64,000 nucleotides of DNA from positions 1 to 64,000 of the forward strand of contig VXBA01002409.1 in NCBI GenBank assembly GCA_013399895.1, read 5' to 3'. A model generated the notes under the pieces. The model was given only the letters and a program-made list of their open reading frames with translations. It searched no databases and was not told where the DNA came from. Shown here in pieces: positions 1 to 12,600 of this stretch. The translations under genes were made by a program, and so were the position numbers. Position 1 is the stretch's first letter, and each line of letters begins with the position of its first letter. The stretch comes from Serilophus lunatus (taxonomy: Eukaryota > Chordata > Aves > Passeriformes > Eurylaimidae).

Positions 1-2099
1 AATTCCATGTGCTGGATCCATCCCCAGGCTGGTGCGCTGTGCCTGGGTCTCCCTTGCTGGCACCTCCCATGGGTTTCCAGCAGCACCCACCCCTCCGGCC
101 ACGGTCTGCCGGGAATTTCCACCCCAGGGACCTCCCTGCTGCCACAGGACTGGGATTTATCAGCACAAGCGCGTTGCCCCTGGATTTCTCCCAGCGGTGG
201 GAGCGCTGGGATTACCGATGCGGTGACGCTGGTTTATTGCTGCCTGAAGTGGATTTATCCGTGCGGCAGGGCCCGGGCTCGCTGCCGGTGTAAATCACCA
301 CAGCACGGCCGGCAGGAGCCTCAGCGCCGCGGCTGCATCCTCCGGGCTTCAGCATTCCAACCTCCCTGGGGATTCCGTGGCTGGGCTCCCCATGGGACCC
401 TGCACTCCACACCCCAGCTCGGCTGCCTGGCACGGCTGCCCCTTGTCTGTCTCGCTCTTGTGCCCACTGAAACAAGAATAAGATGGTGATAATGCTGCAG
501 ACGTCCTCTGGAAAGGGCTCTGAGGCAGATGAACAGCCCTACTTAAGAGTGAGGCCATTATTATTAATAACTCTGAGCGAGGCTGTAAATTCAGCCGACA
601 CAGCTATTACGGGAAATGAACCTGCTCCCGTGCCGGATCCCAGGCTGCCAGGTGTGGGCTGGGGCTGGGGACAGCGATGGGACAGGAGAGTGGGGCTGGC
701 CGGCCCCATGGCTGCTGGCTGGGTCTGTCTGCAGCCATCGGGGCAGCACGGCCAGAGGGGGCAAACCCTCTTGGCAGATACTGGGTCTGTCTGGGCTCAC
801 TGGAATGATTTCTTGTCTTTTCTGGGAAGGTTGTGGGCATGAGGGAGGGGACCTGGAGCACAGGTCTTCTCCCAGCAGGAAAGGAGCTTTGGTTGAGTTT
901 TGCGACTAGGCTGAGACCTGGTGAAACTCAGGACAGGGGTGATGCAGGATATGAGAGGTGTGGCCAGGGCTGGGTATGGGGACAAGGGCCATGGTGCCAC
1001 AGCTGGCACTGGACTGGACTGGGCAGGACCAGCCATAGGCATCCTGGGCTCACTCTGCCCATCTGGGGAGCATCCAGGGCAGTATCACACCTTGGCAAAG
1101 GTTGCATTACATTAAAAATAACCCAGTGCCTGGCGCCTGGAGGCAGGTCAGCAAAAGGCAAAGAACTGCCCTGGCTCCCATTCCAACGGGATAACTTTAC
1201 CTCTGGCATTGCCATCCCCCGGGCGGGGGCAGCCCCAGAGACAGTGAGACTGGCAGAGCTGGGCATGGGGCTGGGCAGGGGATGCCATGGGGGGGTGGGT
1301 GCTCTGGGGTGCCAGGGCCACGGCCACAGGCTCATGGTGCTGCCTGCACCCGGCTCAGGAGCTTCTGCGGGGGAACGAGCTTTGATATAAATATCTTTTT
1401 GCTCAGCACACGACCTACTTTCCAGACAATGCCATTAGCCTCCCGACTCCCTCATTCATCTTCTGCCATCCTCCCCCAGCTCGCCTTGCAACGGCACCCG
1501 TGCCAGAGCAGCCGTGGAGAGGTGAGGCAGGATGGGCACCTGGATGGTGGCACTGTGGGGACACTCGTGCTGGCTCAGGGCTGGCTGGCTCCTGCTGCCT
1601 CCAGTCCTGTTCCCTGCACAGTCCATGCTCTGGCTGGCAAACAGCCTCATCCAGGCACATCCTTGCCCAGGGACAACCTTGTTGGGGACATCCTGGTCAG
1701 GGCAGAGGGGAACATGGTGAGTAGCCCCACATGGACTCCGGGCTGGCCCACAGACCATGTGTGGGGCCAGGGCTGCTCCTGAGCCCCCCTGGAGTATCCC
1801 TGGCACTGGGGCCACACACGGGGTCCATCCAAGGATGAGCCATCCCACAGGAGCTCCCACGTGCTGGCAGAGGCTGTGCTGTGCAGTTGGCAGCTGGAGA
1901 ATGGCTGGTGGGATTAGGGGCAGAGTGGGCAGAGGGTGCCCGGTCCCACTGCCATGGCACTGCCCAGCCCCCATGGCCCCCAGGGACACACAGCCCTGGC
2001 ATTGGTTTTCTCCCAAGAGCTGGAAACACCTCTCCAAAGGCAGGACAGCCCTGGGCTCACCTCCACACACTCCCAGGCCGAGACCCCATTCCTCCCCTG

Positions 2100-2190
2100 C
2101 AGATAAAATCAAATATTCAATTTGTATTGCTGGTAAATCCTGCAAATCTCTTTTATCTCTAAGCTGTTGTAGCAGGAATATCAGTGGTGT
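2100..2190. promoter_or_regulatory. AT-rich island, candidate conserved non-coding element
   Basis: About 90 bases of AT-rich complex sequence sit abruptly inside GC-rich DNA. It is not a simple repeat and has no coding potential. Such islands in avian introns are often conserved enhancers. The inference rests on composition alone. Confidence 0.2.
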
Positions 2191-2494
2191 AATCTCCACG
2201 GGGGCCCATCCTGTTGCCCTTCACAGCTCCCAGGCTTGGACCACGCTCCCTTTTCCCCACATCTCCATGTGAGACAATTCTGGTGAAGGAGCAGGACTCC
2301 AGTGCCCACGGCAGAGCACCCTCACAAAGGGTGACATGGGTGCTGTCCACTGAGGGGGTGATGGTGTATGTGGTCGTCTTGATGGGGATGCCAGTGCCCA
2401 GGTGATCCACGTGGTCCCATCAGAGTGTCCCCATCCCCGCCGTGCCCTCGCTCACCAGCCCCGTCCCCCCCTCGCTCTGTTCCCGCGCTAAGAG

Positions 2495-2575
2495 CATTGT
2501 GCAGAATTATGTATTTAAATATTTAGGTTTTCATCAGCTTTGCAAATTAAGCCCATCCATTAAAGTGGCAGTTTG
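2495..2575. promoter_or_regulatory. AT-rich island, candidate conserved non-coding element
   Basis: A sharply bounded AT-rich segment contains ATTTAAAT-like and TTTGCAAATTAA-like stretches, the latter resembling octamer and homeodomain sites. It is flanked by GC-rich DNA on both sides. Function is inferred from composition only. Confidence 0.2.
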
Positions 2576-4364
2576 GGTCCTCTGCTGGCAAGCTGGGCTG
2601 TGCCAAGCCTTGGGCTGGCTGTGCTCACCCCAGCTCTGGCCCCAAGGGATGCAGCCTGGGAATGGGATGTGATGGCCTGGAGCATCCCTGGTGGCACAGG
2701 GACACAGGGCTCTGCTTCCTTGCTGTTCCTGGAAACCCTGGCCCCTGAGGCCACGCTGCAGGAAAAGCAGTGGGATGGGATGGTGTTGCAAGTGAAACTG
2801 GTTGGGATGGGTGTTATCTGGAGTGGAGATTGGCTCATGCCAGGGAAAGCAGGACAAGGAGCAATGCTGGTGATATTTGAGAGCCCCCAAACACCTGGGG
2901 GAAGCAGAGTGGGGATGGAAGGGCCAGACCACCCAGGGGCTCACTGGGAGAGTGGGAGCAGAGCCAGAGATGGAAGGGCCAGCCTGCCTGGGAATTTGGG
3001 GCTGGGATGAGCAGCTCATGGCCGGAGACTGTTGCTGCTGCCACGCTCAGCACTAAGGCCACACTGCCCTGAGCTCACCACAGAGGCTTTGGAATGATCC
3101 CTGATTTAAGTCATTACACTGCATGGTTGGGGAGGTAAGTGGCTTTCTAATCCAGCAGCGTGGCCCATCCTGGCTCCATGTGGGTGGGAAGGAATAATGG
3201 GGGTGAAGTGGTTCATCCAGCACCAGTGCCAGCTGGTGGCCTTGGCATATCTGCAGGGACTGCCATGGCCCCCAGTGCCAGGAAAGCTCCTCTGGTGTAG
3301 GCAGGTCCAACTCTGAGGGGGTACCAGAGCCCCCCACCTGTCTGGGCCTCTCCTGGGCACTGGAATGAGGTGCTCAGTGGGAATGTGGGCAGGGCCCCCC
3401 GGGTGAGTGCAGCACAGAGGGATGTCCCTGTTTGTCCCTTCCCTTTGCTGCAGGTGAACATCGGGCTGTGGGTCTCTCCATCCCGCTGGGCTCCCTGGTG
3501 TCACCTGCATGTCCCCCCTTTCCACCAAGCCCTGGAGGGCACTGGAGGACCATACCAGCTGCTGCTGGCTCCAGGCAGTGTGGGCAGATGTCGAGTGTGT
3601 CCATGGGAGGGAAGCTGTCCGTGGGCATCACTGGTGGTGGGTGCTCATCCGTGCAGCGCAGCGCCCATGAACCCTGTGCCAGCTGGCACGGCTTGGGGTC
3701 CCTGGGGCCCTGCCTGGCCTGGGAGTCCCACCCAGGGTGGTCTCCCAGCTCAGTCAGCTGCACTCCTGTGGCTCTGGCCACGGGGTCCCACCTGTGACAG
3801 TCGTGTCCCTGTGTGCTGTGTCCCAACTCCCGTGGGCAGGATGAGCATCACTGAGATGCTGAGGGGGCTGGAGGTGCCTGTGCCATGAGGCATCTCAGCC
3901 CTTCCTGTACCCACTCGGGGACACTGCCGTGACCCATTCGCTGTGCCACCTCTTTCCTTCTCAGCCAACTTCCTTGGCTCTGGCTGGAAGCCCTGGCTGC
4001 TCCCTGTTGTACAGGACTTTTGAAGATGCGGCTCTTCCTCTGAGATCCAGGTTTGGGCTTCGCAGGTTTGGAGCACCAGGCTCCCTTCTCCGCTGGCTTT
4101 GCCTCAGCTGCTCTGGGATGCTCCTTGCACTCCCTGGCACAGCAACATGACTCTTGCCCCCAGGGAATCAGCTCTGGGCACCGAGGTGTCCGGGCGGGTA
4201 CTCCTGGGATGTGTGTGCTGTGCAGGGAAGGGGATCCTGCTCCTCCCGTGGTGGCAGCAGCCAGAGGCCCGGGTGTTGTGGCGGGGAGTCCCAGTGCTGG
4301 CAGCCGTGCCGGGATCCCTGGCAGCTGGGCACGGCGTGGCCGTATTTCCTCGCTCTGCTCCACG

Positions 4365-4490
4365 AGTAATTGCTCAGACGGGGACTTGGGGCAACTCCCA
4401 TCCCTCTCCCGGCATGGTAATGAGTGAAGAAGACTCAAAGACAAATGGCTCATTAAGAAGCAGTGCTGCATTGCAGGATTTTTCATCCCA
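4365..4490. promoter_or_regulatory. Non-repetitive low-CpG island, candidate conserved element
   Basis: Complex sequence with TAATGAG, GCTCATTAAG and GTAATTGC motifs interrupts the GC-rich background. It has no coding signal and is not a repeat I recognise. It could be an intronic enhancer of DLGAP3, which only a cross-species alignment can show. Confidence 0.2.
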
Positions 4491-5078
4491 CCAACCGCTG
4501 CATCAGCAGAGGCAGCACCTCTCACGCTCGCTCTCCCAGCCCTGGAGAAGGAGCTGTCAGGCAGCTGGGGCTGGTGCCAAAATTAATCATGTGCTTAATA
4601 ACGTGCCCGGCCCGTCGAACAGCCTGTCCTCAGCCTCCTGGCGTGGAGCGGGGCAGCCACGCTGGGCTGGAGCCCTGGGGCACCGGGGATTTGGGTTTGG
4701 TGCCTGGGAAGCACCTGTGCTTGGCAGAGCTGAGCCAGGGAAGATGCTTCTGGCATCAGGGTGCCAGAGCCCCCCGGCTCTGTCGGGGTGGCAGCCAGCC
4801 ATGTGGGGCAGCACGATGCTACCAGCCCTTCTCAGTGGCCTCAGCAAACACCTCTTGCTCTGCTCACATTTGCAGTTCTTCAGCTGGTGTTTGTCTTCCA
4901 TGACTCTTTAAAAATCTTGCCTCATCCCCTTTTCCAGCAGTGCCCAGTTGGATCCTGCCCCTCACAGCCCTCTGCGGGCAGTGCCTGCCTGCAGCCGTTT
5001 TCTTTTATTAACAGTAATTGGTTTGATTTCCTGATTGCATCAACCACATTTGCGGTGATCCTTTCGTCCTGCTCACAC

Positions 5079-5171
5079 TCCTTTCCCCTTTCCTTTTCCC
5101 TTTCTTTTGCCCTTTCTCTTTACCCTCTTTCCCTTTCCATGTCCCTTTCCCTTTCCCATTTCCCTTTCTGT
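5079..5171 (+). repeat. Polypyrimidine (CCCTTT)n-like tract
   Basis: More than 90 bases of almost pure C/T occur in a degenerate CCCTTT-type repeat. A short T run with CCTCCAG follows at about 5207-5220 and imitates a splice acceptor. The tract could adopt triplex (H-DNA) structure. No exon follows the pseudo-acceptor. Confidence 0.7.
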
Positions 5172-5420
5172 GCTAAATTAGGTGATCTCTTACTAAGCCC
5201 CTCTTTTTTTTTTCCTCCAGGCTGAGTAAATTTTACTAATTCAGCTTCACAACATAACGGAGCAATTAGTAATAAAATAAAATGTTTGCTTTCCACAATC
5301 CTCCTCACTTACAATGAATTGGGAAAGAGTAAATAGATTAAAAGCGTGGCAGAAACCGACCTGGCGGTATTCCATATTTATTTCCTTCCGACGACTGTAG
5401 ATCAAATTTGTTCAGCCCCT
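5172..5420. promoter_or_regulatory. Long AT-rich island, candidate enhancer
   Basis: About 250 bases of AT-rich, non-repetitive DNA carry several homeodomain-like cores (TTACTAATTC, AATTAGTAATAAAATAAA). It is the largest such island in the 5' part of the window and stands out from the surrounding GC-rich intron. Regulatory role is inference. Confidence 0.25.
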
Positions 5421-6484
5421 AAGTGGGAAAAGCACTTTATTTTATTTTTTTCCCAGGCTCCAGCTCGCAGTGCCGGGTGCTCACGCTGTGTGTTTGTTCT
5501 CTCCCGCTTTCATCCCAAGCCATAAAGGTCCCCAGCAGGACCCGCACTGGTAGAACCTCATGTTAATTTGCAGAGCAGAATGGGCCGAGTTTGCACCTCT
5601 CCCGGGCTGGAGGCTGGGAAAAAAAAAGTCCCTTGGCTGATGCTGGAAAGCCGGGGTGGCGGGAGGAGACTTTGTAGAGTGTAAGGCTGGATCTGGAGCA
5701 AATCAAAGTCGCTGGCGAGGTGGCCGCTGGGCCGGCTCCGGCACCCGCTGGCAGGGAATTGCATAACAGGATGGGGCTGGGGCTGGGGTTTGGGCTAAAC
5801 TGGGTGAAACACGTGGCTGTGGCCGTGCGGAGCCATCCCTGTCACTGCTGGTACAGGCAGTGCTGGTGTGGGGCGGCCTCAGGGAGGAGGCAGGGCTGGG
5901 CTGACAAAAAAACACACATGGAGGTGGGTCAGGGGAGCAACATCTGGCTCTTCCTCCCTGGGATTCACCTGGCTGTTCCTCCCCCAGAGCCTGCTGCCCC
6001 TGGAGACTCAGCGTGGAGGAGCTGCTGTGGGCTGGGACCATGAGGACAGCATCCCCCTGAGCGCCGGGCGGTGAGTGATGTGCCAGCACCCCGGGGTTTG
6101 ACCTGCAAAGGTTGGAAAAGCCAGCCTTGCCCTGTGCCAGGGCAGTTTGCTGGACCCAGACAATCGTGATGGAGTTTTGCTCTCCTGTCACCTTCCCACC
6201 AATGCTCCTAAAGCTGGAGGGAGCCCGGATGCCAGAGGGTCCCAGGGAAGCTCAGGCTCCTGGTGGATCTGCCCTGAATCCCCACAGCCCTGGGCCTTGG
6301 TATGGGAAGCAGAGCCGTCTCTGCAAAGTGCTCCTATGGGAAATTAAGCAGGAGGCTGAATTTTGTGGTGGCCTAGAGCACCAGGGACTACAAGTCCCAC
6401 TCCTCCCTGTGCTGACTCTGTGGTGGGGAGAGACGTCAGAGGGAGGGTGGCAATGAGGAGTTGCCGGTGGGAGTTTCTCCAGGC

Positions 6485-6625
6485 TCTGGATGCAATAAAG
6501 GCAAGGAGTGAGTTATTTGTAATGGTAATTATGCTCTTCCAGTTTATCCTAGCACATAATTGTGTGGGCGGTAGGTTCCCACTGGTGGTAATTACCCTGG
6601 TGTTAAATGGCACAAAATTCAGCTG
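6485..6625. promoter_or_regulatory. AT-rich island with repeated GGTAATTA motif
   Basis: The motif GGTAATTA occurs twice, within TGGTAATTATG near 6524 and TGGTAATTACC near 6585, in a 140-base AT-rich block. Paired TAATTA cores are typical of homeodomain-bound enhancers. No coding potential is seen. Confidence 0.25.
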
Positions 6626-7299
6626 GGCTGGGTTTTTCCCCCCTGATTTGAGTCTGTGGTTTGGTGGCACAAATCCCTCCGTCCCAAGGGCTGTGCAGTG
6701 GAGCAGCTTTTGGTGGGACACAGCTCCAGCTCTGGGCCACCAGCCTGTGAGCCACACTCCACCCTGCTTCCCCGAACCCATGTGCCACCCTCCTGCCCAC
6801 AGTGCCCACCTGGGATAGGGGAGAAGACGGACTCGGCAGCTTTTCCCATCCCCTGCACACGGCCATCCCCACTGGGACACGGGAATGGGAACCCCGGGCT
6901 GCGCTGCCTGTGCTGAGCCCCCCAGGATTGCTCCCGACCCCTTCCCCATCCCCAGGGTGCCCACAGGGGGGGACTGGCTGGTCCCTGGGCAGGACGCAGC
7001 TGCCGGCGCAGCTTTGGTGAGCTGGGAAGTGCATCCTTCACCGGGACATGTCCCCATCCGCTGTTGTCGCTCCGCAGGTGCGGGGGAGCGGCAGCTCTGC
7101 CTCGCCGGCGGGTTCCGGCGTTATTGAATTCCTGCACCTGCTGAGCACAAAAGCCCGGCGGGCTCGTGGTGACGGGCTCAGCAGCTATTTTGACTCCTTC
7201 TTCCTGCTGCAGCAGCAATATTTGGATCAGCTGAGAGCTTCCCTCCCTGAGCAGGAGATAATAGCTCAGCCGGCGGGGGCAGAGTCGGGCTGGGAGCCT

Positions 7300-7372
7300 G
7301 TCTGTCTGTCCGTCCATCCATCCATCCATCCATCCATCCATCCATCCATCCATCCATCCATCCATCCATCCA
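7300..7372 (+). repeat. (CCAT)n tetranucleotide microsatellite
   Basis: A short (TCTG)n lead-in is followed by about 15 uninterrupted units of CCAT/TCCA. It is an ordinary length-variable microsatellite in the DLGAP3 5' region. It produces spurious open frames rich in HPSI on one strand and DGWM on the other. Confidence 0.97.
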
Positions 7373-8563
7373 GCTGCTCGATTCCAGGGCAGGGAGGCAA
7401 CTCCATCCCACTCTGTAGGAGCCCTCCTGGGAGGGCAGAGGCATCTTCTGTACCAGCCGCAGCATCCTTCCGTAAAGACACAGCAATTAGGGAGCCTCGT
7501 TAGAGCAGGAGCGAGATTTGAGGGTGAGGAGTGGCCTAGGACAGAGCTATTCTGCTTTGAAGCCAGGAAGGGAAGAGGCAGTGACTTAGTAGGGCTCACC
7601 CCCACATTCCTTGGGGGTCTGCAGCCACTTTCCCTTTTGAGGCTCCTCAGGGCACAAAATCCTCTCCCACTCAGCCCTGACCCTCCCAGTGTCCCTCATT
7701 TCCAGTTCCTGTGGTCTAACGGACCCCATGGGCCACAGGGAACGTCCCAGTCACCTTTCCCTGCAGCCAGTCTTGGAGACGCGCTGCCGACAGCACCCTG
7801 CCCAAATATGATAACAAGACCATTAACGATGCCTGCTAATTAGCCAAGACACTCTGGAGAACAAGTAATTTCCTCATTCAGAGCCTTTGAGGAACCATAA
7901 GGACCGCAAACCTCCATGGGGGCAGATGGCTCTGGTGGCTCAGCCTGACTTTAGCTGTCTGTCCTCCTGCTTAGGTGTGGGGCTGCCCCAGTCACAGCAC
8001 AGCCACCTCTGCTCCTGCCGCCCCATCTGAGGGGCTGGCAGGGTGGAGGGAGCAGGGTTGTGGGTCTCCATCTGCCTTTGGGTGCTCCATGTGGGGAGGA
8101 CGGGCTGGGTGGTGCCATCAGAGCGCGGCCCCCCCGCGCCCCGCCGCAGCTCATTAGCGGCGATGTGAATCGCAGCGGCTGAAAAACCCAGCCAGAACCG
8201 TTTTCCTAACGGAGAAACACTTCATAATATTTGGTGTTGGAGAAGAAAACAAGGACCTGCTGGTGGCAGCGTGTCCTCCCTCGCTGTCTGCAGGCCCTGC
8301 TGCCTGCATCGCTGCCGGCAGCACCTTCTCCTTCCCGCTGCCCCCTCCAAGCAGCCAAGCTTAGGGCGACTCTGGGTGTCTGCCCCTGGCACCATGCCAT
8401 CTTTCTCCACAGACAGCCAGGATTCTGGCACTTCACAGGGCCTAATCCTGCCCTGGGAACTTCCCAGTCCCCTGAAATTGGTTCCTGTGAGTCAGCCCCA
8501 ATGTTTTGCTCGTGGTGGGGTGCAGAGGGGAACTTGACTCCGTGCATGTCCCTGTCCCCACAG

Positions 8564-9641
8564 ATGAACCCGCAGGGACATCCCTGCAGGATGCCGAGGC
8601 TATGGGGTGGGTGCTGACACCATGAAGGGCTACCATGGGGAGCGTAGCCAGACACAACCCTCCTCCGGCCACCGCTGCCGCTGCATCCCAGAGGACTGCC
8701 AGCATCCCGCCGACTACATCCCGCACGGCCCCGAGGGCCGGCCGCCGTACCTGCTCAGCCCCAGCGAGCCGTGTTCCCTGGAGCATCCCTACTGCCCGGC
8801 GCGGAGCCCCGGCGCCGCCAGCGAGTGCCCGGGCGGGCCCCTGAGCGAGCCGCCCTCCGCCAGCGCTAGCAGCACCTTCCCGAGGATGCACCACGCGCAG
8901 CAGCCGTACGACTCCTGCGACGAATGCATGGCGACCGCCCACCCCGCCAGCAAGATCAACCGCCTGCCCCCCACGCTGCTGGACCAGTTCGAGAAGCAGC
9001 TGCCGCTGCACCACGACGGCTTCCACACGCTGCAGTACCCGCGGGCCGGCGGCGCCGAGCCCCGCAGCGAGAGCCCCAGCCGCATCCGCCACCTCGTCCA
9101 CTCCGTCCAGAAGCTCTTCGCCAAGTCCCACTCCCTGGAGGCGCCGGCCAAGCGGGACTACAACGGTGCCAAGATGGACGGCCGCGGGGACGGCTACCAC
9201 CACCACCACCACCATCACCACCACCACCACCACCAGTCCCGCCACGGCAAGCGCAGCAAGAGCAAGGACCGTAAGGTGGACTCCCGGCACCGGTCCAAGA
9301 TGTTGGGCTGGTGGAGCTCCGACGACAACCTGGACAGCGACAGCAGCTACATGGTGTCCGGCCGGCACGCTGCCGACCAGGGCACCCAGTACTGCGTGGA
9401 CGCTCCCGAAAGTGCCTTCAGAGACTTGTCCTTGAAGAGTCTAAAGGGCGGCGGGGAAGGAAAATGCCTGGCCTGTGCCGGCATGTCCATGTCTCTGGAC
9501 GGCCAGACACTCAAGAGGAGCGCCTGGCACACCATGACCGTCAGCCAGGCCCGGGAAGCCTATCCCAGCGCCGGCGGCACCGAGAAGACCTTGATGCTTC
9601 AGGAAGCAAAGGCCAAAGACCGAGCGTACCAGTACCTGCAG
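8564..9641 (+). CDS. DLGAP3: DLGAP3 coding exon 1 (5' UTR 8564-8621, coding 8622-9641)
   Basis: The acceptor is CCCCACAG at 8556-8563 and the donor is CTGCAG/GTGAGG at 9641/9642. The exon encodes residues 1-340 and ends in phase 0. It contains PRSESPSRIRHLVHSVQKLF-type sequence typical of SAPAPs, the His run and the WWSSDDNLDSDS motif. An intron in the 5' UTR implies at least one upstream non-coding exon. Confidence 0.93.
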
Positions 9642-12600
9642 GTGAGGGGCCGGGCAGGGCCAGGGAACCATGGCTGATGGTGCCATGGGGCGAGCTGGGA
9701 CTGGGACCCTCCATCCAGCAGCCTGGGGTGCTGTTGGGATGCTCCAGCTCCACTCTGCCCTGTGCTCTGGGGTCCCACGCTGGTCCCCGTTGTCCCCTCG
9801 AAGCCCATCTGCTGCCTCCTGCCCTGTGCTGGATGGATTTGGGGTCAGACCAGCTCTGTCAGCTCGAGGCCACCAGCAGCCCAGTGCCCGTTCCCTTGTT
9901 GTGGCTTTTATCCTGTGTGCCTGGCTGGGTGCCACCGCCTGCCTCGTCACCAGGCTCCCTTCTAGGTCACCCCTCTTCCAATTAAAAACTAATTAACTCC
10001 TCTCTCCCTTTCCTGGGGGAAGGAGACAGGGAGCAGCAATGCTGTGCTATCCAGGGATGGGGGTGGCCAGGGCCAGTCTCTGCCAGCAGTGGGGGCATCG
10101 GGGCAGGGTGCCAGCCCCTCCGCCCTCCCCATGGGCCCCGGGGGACACTGTTCCCCTGTCACAGCCTGGTAAGGACCCCGTGGTGCTGGCGTCAGAGGCA
10201 CGTGGCGGGACTGGTGCCTGCTACGTCAGGCGGGCGCTGCGCTGGCATGGGTGGGATTTGGCCCAGACGCTTCTGCCGGAGGGGCTGCAAGGTGGGAGAT
10301 GCTGCACTGCCCCGTGTTTTGGGAACAGGGAGCAGTGGCTGTTAGGAGAGATCATCTCTCCCAGATTTAGAGGATTTCCCAGGGGGTCAGAGCCTGCAGG
10401 GTCCATCCCTGCAGCTCTGGGGTGCGTGGGGAGGGCAGGGGAGCTGGGCACATGTGCTGGATTTGGGATGGGGTTGGCTGGTACGTGGCTTGGCTGCGTC
10501 CCACGTGTGGGACCCTGGCCACTGCGTCCTCCCATGCTTGCTTCCTGCTCCAGGTGCCACAGGACGAGTGGAGCGGGTACCCAGCAGGCAAGGACGGGGA
10601 GATCCCGTGCCGGCGGATGCGCAGCGGCAGCTACATCAAGGCCATGGGCGATGAGGACAGCGCCGACTCGGACATCAGCTCCAAAGTGCTGCCCAGGGCG
10701 GCCACACGGCGAGACAGCTACCGCCGCTCCTCCAGCGCCGACCAGGCCAGGACCAAGTAAGGGCTGTCGCCTCCTGGCCCCATCCCAGCACCGTAGGGAG
10801 CAGCAGGGCCACCGGCTGGGGCTCCCTGGGAGGACCAGTGGCATCGTCCCTGCTCACGGCACCGTCACCACTCATGGCACTGTCCCTGCTCACGGTCACG
10901 CTCCCCAGTGCGGCAACACCGAGCCCTGTCTCTTGCTGTGCAGGGCAGCGGGGGGGACATGGCTGTGCTGGGCTTTGGGGGGGACCTGCTGCTGCAGCCA
11001 CATGCAGAGGGTGGGCAGAGGAGGCAAGTTCAAAGAGGGATGACTGGGACGTGCTCCTGTCCCAGTGGGTGACAGTTCTGGGGGCAGGTAGGAGCGGGGA
11101 CAGCAGTGATGGTCAGCGGGAGCCTCTCTGCGGCTGCATTTCCAAGTGCTCTGCTGGAATGTGTTGCTTTTGGTGCGATCCCTTCTATTCCCACTGTCTC
11201 TCATTAGGTTTGCAAGTAGGCACTATTCTGATTCATATATCTGTAACTGTCCCAGCTGCTGCACGCCACCGCGAATGCTCCCGCGGGGACAGAGCTACGG
11301 GCGCTCCTTCACCACTGGCCAGGTAGGTCCCATGGCAGGGGTGCCGCGGGGTGGGAGGGGGCAGGGGGGTGGTGGATGTCACTCTGAGCATCTCCTGCCC
11401 CGGCTCACCACCCCCAGCCTCACCCGCCGCTCTCCCCAGATCAATGACGAGCTCAACCACCAGTTTGAGGCCGTCTGCGAGTCAGTTTTTGGCGAGGTGG
11501 AGTCGCAGGCCGTGGAGGCGCTGGACCTGCCCGGCTGCTTCCGCATGCGGAGCCACAGCTACCTGCGGGCCATCCAGGCGGGATGCTCCCAGGATGACGA
11601 CTGCCTCTCGCTCTTCTCCATGTCGGCCCCTGCCGGGCCGCCCATCACCAGCAGCATCCTGAAGCCCAGCACTTGTGAGTCCCTGGGGGTGGCGAGGGCT
11701 TGGCCGCGCGAGGGACCCCCACATCTCCCTGCCTGTTCACCTGGCACCTGCCAAGGGCTGCTCCTGCCCCCTACTCCCACCCCTGGCCCTTTGCAGCCCC
11801 TAGCAAAGGGCATCCTGCTCATGGTTCAGTCGCAGCCGGGGGGGGCTCATCTATACCCCAGCACCCATCTTTCATCCCCTCCTTCTCTCCTTTTCTGTCC
11901 CCATCTCTGCCCGTTGCTGGGTGCTGCACTGGCTGGCCAGTGTGGGGCTGGGGTGCTTACCGATCCCAAAACCTGGCCAAACAGCCCCTCTGAGCTCCAG
12001 CTCAGATCCCCGCCAGCTGAGGGGCAAACCCTGTAAGGCCGAGCGCCCCATGCTGTGGGGGGAGGTGGGCACCATTCCCCGGGGCCCCTGTTCGTGGCGG
12101 GAAATAAGCAAGTGTCTGTGTTTTCACGTGCCTTTTCATCCTGCGCCTCTCCCACAACAGCCTTCAGTTACAGAAAAGCTCCACCTCCCATCCCTCCAGG
12201 AACCAAAGCCAAACCCCTCATCTCCGTCACGGCGCAGAGCAGCACCGAGTCCACCCACGAGAGTTACCTGCCCAGCGAGGTTTCCCGCAGCCCCGCCTGG
12301 TCCAAAGATGCTGCCGCCCGCTGCAACTCGGCCGAGAGCCTGGAGAGCTCCAAGGTGACGGCCGTGGCCCTCGACCTGCCCCCAGTGCAGCCCCGCGCCG
12401 CTCCCAAGCCCTCCACCCTCATCATCAAGGCCATCCCCGGCCGGGAGGAGCTGCGGAGCTTGGCGAGGCAGCGGAAGTGGCGCCCATCCATCGGTGTCCA
12501 GGTGGGCTCCGCTCCTTCCTGGGGGCTGCCCCAGTGGTGTGGGTGATGCTGAGCCACTGTGCTGTGCCTCGGGACTGTCCTCCAGCGCTCTCCCTCTGCC

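Larger units (their letters stand above)
1..8563. other. Upstream/intronic region of DLGAP3, no coding sequence seen
   Basis: I find no reading frame here that resembles a known protein. The open frames are short, GC-driven and overlap on both strands. The first coding exon of DLGAP3 begins behind a splice acceptor at 8564, so this stretch is most simply the intron between a 5' non-coding exon and the first coding exon. That 5' exon probably lies left of the window or is unrecognised here. The background is GC-rich, with several AT-rich islands, a polypyrimidine tract at 5079-5171 and a (CCAT)n microsatellite at 7300-7372, listed separately. Confidence 0.6.

Noticed and set aside
5200..5225. 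Polypyrimidine plus CCTCCAG as a splice acceptor for a DLGAP3 5' exon
   Set aside because: The following AT-rich DNA has no fitting donor or coding sense, and the tract is part of a simple repeat.
6105..6125. AAGGTTGGAAAAG as a CR1 trace (also near 28673)
   Set aside because: Only about 13 bases resemble the CR1 terminus, and the flanks do not continue the element.
8442..9368. 308-codon minus-strand open frame over DLGAP3 exon 1
   Set aside because: It is the antisense of a strongly conserved coding exon, and its valine-rich run is the complement of the histidine codons.
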